64,000 nt of DNA from Thuidium tamariscinum (taxonomy: Eukaryota; Streptophyta; Bryopsida; Hypnales; Thuidiaceae), in the NCBI GenBank assembly GCA_947034885.2, contig OX344756.2, forward strand, positions 21,621,489 through 21,685,488, read 5' to 3'. Position 1 is the first letter of the stretch. Every line of letters begins with the position of its first letter. Position numbers and translations under genes: made by a program. Positions 12,990 to 22,291 of this stretch are shown piece by piece. The notes below the pieces were generated by a model that was not told the DNA's origin, ran no database searches, and worked only from the letters and a program-made list of their open reading frames with translations.

Positions 12990-13633
12990 ATAGCATTCCA
13001 CTGCTTGCCACAGGCTCATAGCAAGTGCCCGAAAAGCTGCATTTGACCTCTTAGTGACAACGTTTTTTTTTGGGCCTCATGGGGCCAGACTCTAGTGTTG
13101 TGGCATAGTCACAATGGTTTAAATCTGGAGGGAACATCCTCCATTCACTGCATGCTGTGTTGTTTGACTAAAAAAAACACTGCTTAGTGAGTGGAGAAGA
13201 TTAGCATCCCCAAGAACTGAATTTATTTATTTTTGCTGGAAATGGGTACAACATGGTATTTTTTTTCCATTTGCACTGATTCAAAATTGAAAATAGTGTG
13301 ACTTTCTTAAAACAATGTCACACGCACTGCCAGGACTATTCAGAGTTTAGTACGTGGACTCTTCATTTGCATGAAATCCACAAACGATGAGACCTTACCA
13401 GCACTTAAAGGCTCAGGTTTGTTTCTAGAGGAGGAACCTGCCACCACCAGTGATTCCAGAGCTAACTTAGTTTATGAAAATTAGTGCAAATGCTACCTTC
13501 AAGGTGGAGGGACATCAACTTTGGCTACCTTGAGAGTGAGAGGATTTTGCAAGTTGTGAAGGAAAATTGGGAGTCCTACCACACAATACTGCCGGATTAC
13601 ATAGATGCTAATTTCATTCTGGAGGAAGTATAA
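12990..13633 (+). pseudogene. Cluster of short protein-like frames, probably decayed exons
   Basis: Three short stretches read like coding sequence. At about 13009-13062 a frame after a CAG encodes Leu-Ile-Ala-Ser-Ala-Arg-Lys-Ala-Ala-Phe-Asp-Leu-Leu. At 13371-13484 an ATG frame of 37 codons contains Ser-Gly-Leu-Phe-Leu-Glu-Glu-Glu-Pro. At 13490-13633 an ATG frame of 47 codons contains Trp-Arg-Asp-Ile-Asn-Phe-Gly-Tyr-Leu-Glu. The last two abut in different frames, so a frameshift in one ancestral exon is possible. None could be assigned to a family. Confidence 0.3.
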
Positions 13634-13809
13634 TATTTTGCAAATTGGCTATCACATACTATTCTATTGTTGCAGTTTTGCTTAAATAGTCTCCCTGAAA
13701 TGCCCTTTTCCACACAATGTACTCATGGCACAAGGATTTTTGGGTAGAAGCTCAGCTCATTATAGCTAGTATGTATATTTTTTTAATGTTTTTGACCCCA
13801 AAATTTAGC

Positions 13810-16800
13810 CAGTTTAGGGTTCGCTGCTGACCCCTCCTGCCAGCACGCCGCTCGCTTGAGACACCGCAGGGAGTCCGTCAGCCCAGACACGGATTCACGA
13901 CTCGCTCACCCACCACGAACTGACTCTCTCTCCCCAGCAGGATTCTATTCCACACACATCGATCTCAGCTCAATCTTCCCCTTCTCACAACTTCCCCGGC
14001 CCATCCACCAATGCAGACGCACACACGAGAGAGAAACACCGAATCTCCCCTCACATGCATATATGCAGGTCTGCAGCAATTAATTCAAATGCAGCATTTC
14101 AAAGGGTTGAGTCAGCACAAGAGCGTGGGCCGACATAGATAAACAAACCAGCTGCAGATGCGTGCGAATCACCACGAGCCGAGCATACGATCCGATTCCA
14201 CTCTGATAATCTTGTAAAATCAAGATCCAGCAACCTCGCTTGCTCTATGACTGAGTTCAATTCCCCGCATGATATGGCGCGACGTCCGAAACAAGCTCAC
14301 ATACAAATGGAAACCACTCCACAAAACCTTCAATCCAATCATATCGATCATCTTTTCAAATGAATTTCTCTCTTCGGGTTCACAGTTGATTTGTCAAACA
14401 AGAAAGTGAATGGGCTAATTATTCGAAAGTTCACGAGCACTTCCAAACATCATGCCATCGACACCAACAGTACGTAGAACAGATATTTCATTAAAATGGC
14501 GGTATTCATACGCCATTTTCCCATTAATTTTCTAGGACAAGTATGGATTTCAGACTTCAAGGTCTTAAAATCTAGGAGCGGTATACAGTTTAGACCACAT
14601 GGTCTAAACCTGAAAATGCCAAGTTTGTGGCATACCGCCAATTTAACGAAATATTCGTTGTAGTTCTTTCGGCTCTCGTTGCTTCAAAAGCATTTTCGGA
14701 ACCCAACACAAATCAAAGACCTTGATCAGCGGTAGTTTGATTTTGCTCCATTGCACTCTATGGAACGTGAAGCCCACTCCTCGTATTAGAATGCAACCGG
14801 AAATCGCGTCGTTGCATACCCCAAGTTCAACTCGATCAGGAAGGAGTCTAGTTTTTCTGGTGGAAAAAACCCATCTGGTGCCAATAAACCAGAACCTTCT
14901 CATTGTGTAAATCTAGCTACAGATAACTATGGTAACTTAATTTTGGCTTCCACGCATCCTTTATCACTCTAGCCTCTCTTGAATACTTGAAAAGGGGGGC
15001 ACAGGCTAATTAAAAAATGAAAGTTTTCTTCAGACACTCCATGTTTTGTACAGTGAGAGCCGGATGGCTCTACAACGCAAGGATAGATGCAGTAGAAAAC
15101 CTGAAACAAGAAGAATAACAACATTGCAAAAATTGAACAAATTCCAGTCGAAAGCTAAGGCTTGAGAGATAAAACATAGTCTCGATCTGACACCCAGCAT
15201 CGATCTCCTTTGTCGCATGGGAAGAATGTAACCCACACAAACCTGGTGTCCAATGGAATATTACTCCAGAAACATGATTATCGGCACTCTGGCTTTTCCA
15301 ATCGCCTGACCCAACCATCCTTAGCTTAATACATCAAGCTCCTTAGCCACTACGTCTGGTCGATGTCAAGCCATGCATCCTATCTCAGCAGCAGCAGCTT
15401 GAAAGACAAACGCATCCGGTACAATTAGATAATATCACGAGCTCAGACGAAGTCTTCATCTGTTTATAGACGGCTTCCAACTGATATTGATCACCTACAA
15501 AATGCCCAAAATTCATGGATGGATCAAGGCTTACGTGCACCTGAATTCCATGTATGAAAAACGACTATTTTCTTGATGCAAATTTAGGGACAAAATTCAT
15601 AAGATGAAAAAAACCACCCTTTCATCTATGCCATGCATGATGATAATTTGGCCTTTTTCATGTGTTACATTCTAGCTAGTTGTGTTGCTGCCACCTGGGT
15701 GCTTTACTTTTCGCCACAGCTTCCCTTTCAACGCTATTGCCAAAGCTTTCAATCCGTCCTGAATGGCTTGACACCCTGACTCAAAAATCACCACCTGTCA
15801 ACACCAAGTGGAAAAGAGGATTCACAACTTAATTCATAAGATTGCAAACATACAAGCACGACGATACGTCCCATCTCAAACAGCGTCTCTCGGTTTAATT
15901 TTCTTAGAATCTCAAAGTAAATCGAACCCCTCAGGATCGACGCGGCAGGTCCTCTACCCAGAGGTACGTATGCCCAGCTAGCGATTGTTTTTTATGAACA
16001 GCAACCGCCATGCACCCGCCTTCACAGCACAGGAGCAAATGGATCTGGAGAAAGGTCTGTCTACTAACATCACGTACTACTGTAGTCGGCAAATTAAATA
16101 CAGACCAGTTGCGAAATTAGCCGGACACCTTGCACATGGATCGATGCATGCAATACCGGCCTCTACTGCGCGCTGGAATCTGCTACACCGCATGGCTGAA
16201 AACCTGACATAATGCATGCATGGCCAGATGAACTTCACTACCTCGCTCACGCGCTCCACTGCTACTGCTAGCTCGCATCTCTTGCTCGATCAGTCGGGGC
16301 AACAAAGTAAATCGCTAAATGACATTCACGGTCTCTGGCTGCATGTAGCTAGCAATGCAAATGACAGCGTGCTTTAGACTCCAACTGCTGCCGTACATTT
16401 CATTTCCGAACTAGCTAGTACGTAGCACTTCGATCCTAATGAATTCGATATATCGTCTCTCGAAAAATCTGTAGCTTCCTCAAGATCGAGACGTACGCCC
16501 CTTCTTCACCTACAAATTAATACGACCACAGCTCCGTCAGGCGAGGGCAACAAACCTAGCTTGGTGAATTGAAGCTCCGGCCGATCCATTCTCGATCGAA
16601 TTTCGACGTACTCTAGCTCTGAGCGGAATCGATATCAATGTACAAAAACACATCATTCTCCCTCCATCGGTGCCATGAAGGTGCTGAAACTTGGACTCGT
16701 CGAATTCATGAACTCCGAACTTCACATTTCATCCCTCGCAACCTCATCAATTATTTGACTCTCACCTGCAAGAGAAGCCTCGCAGTCTGCTCGTCATGCA

Positions 16801-16870
16801 AACCACAGGGAAGGTAGAGTCTAATTCCTCATGCGAATCGCGCGACGTTAAATCGGTCCCACGAAAGTCC
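13810..16870. other. GC-richer island without a recognisable protein gene
   Basis: Base composition rises sharply at about 13.81 kb and falls back at about 16.87 kb. The start is CT-rich on the plus strand, as plant 5' leaders often are. No frame has recognisable domains: the 75-residue frame at 13856-14083, the 86-residue minus frame at 14643-14903 and the others lack conserved motifs. CpG-containing palindromic words (GATCGAT, GCTAGC, CGTACG) are frequent. It could be a non-coding transcript, a gene with very small exons, or a foreign segment. From 16871 to 17266 the DNA returns to ordinary AT-rich sequence. Confidence 0.4.
14493..14640. other. Cluster of competing hairpins
   Basis: Three inverted repeats lie within 148 bp. 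AAAATGGCG at 14493-14501 pairs with CGCCATTTT at 14511-14519. GTTTAGACC at 14588-14596 pairs with GGTCTAAAC at 14601-14609 around a 4-base loop. TGGCGGTAT at 14497-14505 and GCGGTAT at 14578-14584 can each pair with ATACCGCCA at 14632-14640. The first and third pairings share bases, so they exclude each other. No known RNA family is recognised. Confidence 0.55.
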
Positions 16871-17269
16871 CTCAGTTTACCACAGGGGTAAACGCTGGAA
16901 TTTTTTATTTTTTATTTTGCATAATTTTATTTTTTCAAATTCTGAGTTCATATTTGGCATCAGAAGACCCCAAATGAGGCGACGGAGGGTTGAACACAAC
17001 CAAAAAACCCAACAAAAACATAAACCCCAAACCTCTATCAACCTCTAGTAAAATGAATTTTACCTTGTTGGAGTCACGTTTTATCCCTTTGTAGCCACTT
17101 TGTAGGACCGATTTAATGTCTTACATGGGTATCAATGAAACCTTTCCGGCACTTTCCCTAAAAAGCAACAGAATTCCTTGGAGATAAAAATATGACCATT
17201 CAATTCCCTCATGGTAATTGATGACTACATGGTAATGTATTACCTTCTAGTAATGGGGTAAAGAAAGGA

Positions 17270-17415
17270 TACTATAAGAAAATGGGGATATAAATGATTT
17301 GTTCACAATGATTGCATCAACAACTGACAATGACTACAAAATAGTCATTTTGTAGTCATTATTGTTGGTGTAGTCATTGTGAACAAGTGATTTATACCTC
17401 CATTTTCTTATAGTG
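17270..17415. mobile_element. CACTA-type MITE with 3-bp target-site duplication
   Basis: This 146 bp sequence is almost one imperfect palindrome. The right end on the other strand is CACTATAAGAAAATGG and the left end is TACTATAAGAAAATGG. Both ends are flanked by GGA (17267-17269 and 17416-17418), a 3-bp target-site duplication. CACTA (CMC/En-Spm) elements typically start CACTA and make 3-bp duplications. The copy is non-coding and is inferred to have been moved by a CACTA transposase encoded elsewhere. Confidence 0.85.
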
Positions 17416-17418
17416 GGA

Positions 17419-18019
17419 CAAAATACCTTGTGGACTAAAAGACATATGATTATCATTGGGAACATTAACATACATATACATTATTGTATATCTCATGATC
17501 TTATATTTAATAATATTAATGATTTAATTTATTATATATATTATATAATATGATATTATACAATGTACAGAGTAGCATATACTTCATATACAATTGAAGT
17601 ACAAACTATTGAATTATGTGAGAGAGACTTTCTTTTATTATACTTCATGGAAGTCTCATCAATAATGATGTTTATGGGATAATGTTTTCTTCAAAGAACC
17701 ATATGGTAAAATTACATTTTTTCGAAATGTTTTAGCATGTGGGAAAGATACAAGGGTTTGCTTCTTCATATATTAAATGTTTGTTGGATTCAATCTTTAC
17801 CACATAATGAACTAGTGAATTTATACTTTATCCTTTCATGAATAGTAGAATGTGGGAAAGGTACTACACTTTATCTGATGGTGCATCAAGTAAAGCCTGC
17901 TACCCTCCCTATAGACAAGTAGACACTCATCAAGAATTCCTCTTTCAATTTTCTACTTTCAACTCATGCAAAATGGAATTATGCAAGCAATGAAAAAAGA
18001 AGCTTCAAATAAGATTAAC
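17419..18019. other. AT-rich intergenic DNA
   Basis: Contains an alternating TA-rich tract near 17525-17565 and nothing else recognised. Confidence 0.5.
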
Positions 18020-18978
18020 TTAACCCCTATACCCCTAAACAACGTTTTCACCAAAAAAATGCTCCAAAACTGCCATTTCTAATACAAGAGCATTTTTTTT
18101 TTAAAACACATTTTTGACTCATGTAACTATAGGATCTTGTAGTAAGGTGGTTTGTAAACATGTGGAAAAAATTTCAGAAATTTCCACCATGTAGATTGCA
18201 AGATATAAGCATTTGAATTGACAAAAATTATTTTTTTATCCCTGTGAAAATCCGGGCAGCTGCACTTCACAAGGTCACATTTGTGTGAAAAAATTCAAAA
18301 TGGTGGTTACTCTTTGAATTCATACTTCAATGCAAGTTGGCTACATTCTCAAAAAATTTCAAACCATTTGGAATTGTACAACATATAGGAAAAAATAAGT
18401 AAGCAAAAAGAAGTAAACAATGAGCCAAAATACTAAATTGTGAACATTTTATTCATGGAATTGAAAATTTTCAATCCCAATGGTTAAAATGTTGAAATAA
18501 AAAATCTACACCTTTTGTTTTTATTTTTTTCCAAAAATATGAAAAATTGAATTAAATGAAGAATTTCAAACTTTTTTTGTACTGTAGAGATTCTGTAACT
18601 GTAGAGATTCTGTAACTGGCCGCAAACTACCCCAAACTCAAAATCTTCATAACTTTTGACTCATTGATCAGAATGGATTGATTCAAAGCTTCCCATATCT
18701 GTATAAACCTAAAGAATCAATTTGAAATTTCACTTTTCAAAAAAAAGTTTTTTTGAATTTTTTTCAGCTGCCCGGTCTGCCTACCAAGCAAACAAAGTGA
18801 CATATCATGTCATAACTTTTTATCCACAAAGTCAAAAGTTATGAAAATTGTTGGGCCTTAAAGCTACTCCTTGGACACACATTTTATCAAAATTTCAAAG
18901 AAAAAAAATGCCATACATAGTGAGCTACCTAAAAAATCTATAATCTCAAAAAAAGTTGTTCAGGGGTTTAGGGGTTAA
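18020..18978 (+). mobile_element. Family A repeat element, copy A2 (plus orientation)
   Basis: 959 bp. The left end TTAACCCCTATACCCCTAAAC is matched on the other strand at the right end by TTAACCCCTAAACCCCTGAAC, a ~21 bp terminal inverted repeat that looks like stretched telomeric CCCTAAA units. The internal landmarks are those of A1. An 18 bp tandem duplication (GTAGAGATTCTGTAACT) occurs near 18584-18619. There is no open frame of note. The superfamily is unknown. Confidence 0.75.
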
Positions 18979-19491
18979 GTTGAAGATTCCACTTTGGTGC
19001 ATGCATAGAGATGTGGGTACTTAGATATAGGCTTTATGAGTAAGGTAGGACCACCCATGCCTAATTTGAGCTCTACAATCAATCTACAAGGTGTAGCTAT
19101 TTCCAACCAAGGCTAGAACAAATTTCAACCAAAGTTTGAAATTTGGTTTTCTTTTTCTTTTTTAGAATTAGGACTAACTTATTAAGGTTATAGTACATAT
19201 TTCAAAGTGATAAGCAAGAAAGTAGGAAGTAGTGAATAGGAAAGTAGTTCTTCAATAATTGGAATCAAAAGACTTTAAATATTGGACTTGGATTTAGATC
19301 AACTTTTTACTTTTCAAATTTTTTATATAATAATTATATTAATTCAAGCTTTAAAATCACAAATTTTTTGGCAATCCCCATCATTTCTGTCTAGATGGTC
19401 CTAAATTGCACCTTTAGAAATATTTGCTTTGCGTTGCACTATTCCAAAGCATGTTGACAATTGCTTACTTGATCAATTATGGGTGGCTCTT
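18979..19491. other. Spacer between facing family A copies
   Basis: AT-rich and without a gene. Its first ~38 bp resemble 21648-21685, just upstream of the RimP-like gene, and share the word GGTGCATGCAT; the differences include several C/T or G/A changes. Confidence 0.45.
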
Positions 19492-20440
19492 TTAACCCCT
19501 AAAGGACCAAAGTCCATTTTTTGGTAACATAGCAATTTTGGGCAGCTCACTATGGATAGATTTTTTATTTTTTCTTTGAAATTTTCACAAAACATGTGCC
19601 CAAGGAGTAGCTTAAGGTCCAACAATTTTCATAACTTTTGACTACATGGTTCAAAAGTTACAACATGATATATTGTTTCTTTTGATTGGTGGGCAGTCCA
19701 GTAGCAAAAAAAACTTCTTTAAATTTTTTTTTTAAGAAATTAAAATTTGAAATTGTTTATTTTTCTTTTTATTTAAGTGGAAAGCTTTGAATCATTCCTT
19801 TTTGATTAATGAGTCAAAAGTTATGAGACTTTTTTAGTTTGAGGTAGTTTGCGACTAGTTATAGAATCTCTACACTACAAAAAAAGCTTGAATTTTTTTA
19901 TTTTAATTTAATTTATAATATTTTTAAAAAATTAAAAAATTGGGTGTATATTGTTTAATACAACATTACAACCATTGGGATTGTCTTCTTTTAACTCTAC
20001 AAATAAATCGTTAATAATTTAGTATTTTGGCTCATTTTTTTATTTCTTTCCACTTACTATTTTTTTCCTATATGTTGTACAATTCCAAATGACCTAAAAA
20101 ATTTTCAAGCATGTAGCCAACTTCACTTGAAAAATGAATCCAAAAAGTGACAATCATTTTGGACATTTTTCCATACAAATATGGTCTTTTGAAGTGCAAC
20201 TGCCTAGATTTTCGTAGTGGTAAAAAAATGGTTTTTGTCATTTCAAACACTAATATCTTGCAATCTATAGAGTAGAAATTGCTGAAATTTTTCCAATATC
20301 CTCTTAAACCTGTATTCTAAGAGATCATATAGTTACTTTTGTCCAAAAATGTTTTTTTCTTAAAATTTGGTAGTTGTCTAAAAAATAACAATTTTGAAGC
20401 GATTTTGGTGAAAACATAGTCAAAAAACTTTAGGGGTTAA
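19492..20440 (-). mobile_element. Family A repeat element, copy A3 (minus orientation)
   Basis: 949 bp, bounded by TTAACCCCTAAAGGACC on the left and TTTAGGGGTTAA on the right. It is the reverse complement of A2 over its whole length, with the same landmarks in reverse order (GGCAACATAGCAATTTTGGGC, TTGCAATCTATAGAGTAG, AAACATAGTCAAAAAACTTT). Together with A2 it forms a long imperfect inverted repeat with a ~510 bp spacer. Confidence 0.75.
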
Positions 20441-21640
20441 GGGAGGCAACCCATTCTTGATCTCTCCTCTTTTAATAAGGTATGAGGTAATTTTTAAATT
20501 TTAAATTAGTTTTGATGCATTATAATTGTAAACAATATTCTTGCTTGGTAAGGTAGTACATAGAAATGAAGCACTCTTGATTGGTACTACAATTTTTTTA
20601 TTGTAGTAACGAAGCACTCTCAATTTTATATTTTTGTCCATTAATATCATGAAAGAGGTGAAACCCAAACTCATCTAATTCATCACCTCTAGGGTGATTG
20701 CAAGAAACACTTGTCTTTTTTTGGTCCCCTTAACCTCCAATAGGTAGTTTTTTGTGTAATTTAAAAATAAATTTAAAATAAATTTACTATTTTTCACTTG
20801 CCCTCAATTGGATCTCTACCTTGGCCATTTTGAAATTTTTTGATCTTGTTTTTGACCCAAAATCCAAATTTGAAGTCATAAATTAGACAAATTGAAGGTC
20901 TATTAACACTAAAAGGATTGACAATGAGTTTTTATGAAAATAGAAGCATATCAGTTGCATACATGTGTCAAAGTGACCATTGCGCAAAGGCTATGAAGAG
21001 GGAAAATTTTACTATGAGGAATTCTTTATTGCAAAGTGAGCACAATCTTATATAGAAAAACGGATTTTTTGGATTTTTTTTTAATTACTAAAAATGAAAA
21101 GGTTGTCAATTAATTGACTCTCACATTGTAAGAAAAAACTTGTTTGTTTGTCAAAAAAACATAGACTCATAAAAAATTCTTTGGAATTTTCCATCTCTAG
21201 TTCTAAATCAAAGTGGTATAAAAACAAGTTGAAAATGCTCAAAATAGATAGCTATCCCATTTTTGATAATCCCCCATTTTCAATAAGTAGATTATTCACT
21301 TTTCGTGAAGTTATGGATGGCACAATGCATAATGTGCCTATTAGTTGTGGCACATTATAATTGGTTGTAAGCCTCTCAATATTGCAACCAAATCTTGGTC
21401 TATTTTGCAATTAACCTATGGTCACAAATAGAAAAGTCTATATTACTATTATAGGTCAAAGAGAATCTTGTACAAAAAAGAATTTAGTAATTAGATTTTG
21501 TATAATAAAATTTTAGAAAAATATCAAATTGTTCCAAACTTTGTCTTTGCACACGGAAAAAAATTTCTAGATTCAAAAAACCTATACTCCAAATATCCTT
21601 AATTGCTTTAAGTGGTTGGAAATGGGTCGCCTCCCTTCAA
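20441..21640. other. AT-rich intergenic DNA with an orphan family F terminus
   Basis: GGGTGATTGCAAGAAACACTTGTC at 20692-20715 is the terminal sequence of family F (compare 27163), but no matching right end was found. The 70-residue frame at 21148-21360 has no recognisable domain. No gene is supported. Confidence 0.5.
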
Positions 21641-22291
21641 GGTTAAATTAAATTCAAGACTCCACTTCGGTGCATGCATGGGGACGTCGCCCGCAGACAA
21701 GTGAACAAAAACAAAACGACAAGGAAGAATCAGAGCACTGATCTTTGTGCCTCGCCGGGTATACGGGTAGTCCCTCTCGTGGTCGGGCATCAGCAAGGGT
21801 TTCTCACTTTCACGGCCCTGAGACGGAGATTCAGTAGCTTGGACGGAGAGCTAACATATCTAAGAGTAAGTGGACGGATGGGGGACGGACGGAGCGTTAA
21901 CGAACGGAGGAAGCTGGGACACTCTCAGCTAAGTAAGGGAAATGGACGAATGGGGGACGGACAGAAGAGGTCAGAGTCAGGTTCCCTTTCTCCTTCCGAC
22001 CACACGGACGGAGAGTGGACGGACGGGGAAACCTTCGCGACCTTTGAATATACTCCGTACTTCAAGAGCACGGGCGTAACTGGGGCTAGAGCAGAGCTTT
22101 TCTTGTCTGTCTTCGCGTTTTGCATTCGTTTCTGACGTGTGGTGATAAGTGCGGGAGGTTTCTGACGATTTTGTGGAATTTTGTTCCAGAGAGGAAGCTC
22201 GTAGGACAGGAAACAGTACCAAGGATTATTTAGCTTAGGGTTTAAGGTTTGTCTTTTGGTTTGCATCCTCAGGATTGCGGAGCTCTTGATT
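21641..22291 (+). promoter_or_regulatory. Upstream region and 5' leader of the RimP-like gene
   Basis: GC content rises at about 21.65 kb. At 21840-22030 a GGACGGA word recurs, often as GGACGGATGGGGGACGGACG-like units, forming a loose purine-rich repeat. No clear TATA box was identified. A 153-residue frame (21674-22135) spans the area but is composed of these repeats and has no recognisable domain, so it is treated as leader or promoter rather than a gene. Confidence 0.4.

Noticed and set aside
13810-16870. Known microRNA precursor or tRNA/rRNA gene
   Set aside because: Mature sequences of the common conserved plant miRNAs I could recall (miR156, miR166, miR319, miR390, miR535) were not seen, and no tRNA or rRNA signature was recognised.
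18020-18060. Interstitial telomere array
   Set aside because: Only two stretched CCCCTAAA-like units occur and they are part of the family A terminal inverted repeat.
21674-22135. 153-codon open frame upstream of the RimP-like gene
   Set aside because: Composed largely of GGACGGA repeat translation, with no recognisable domain; better explained as promoter or leader sequence.
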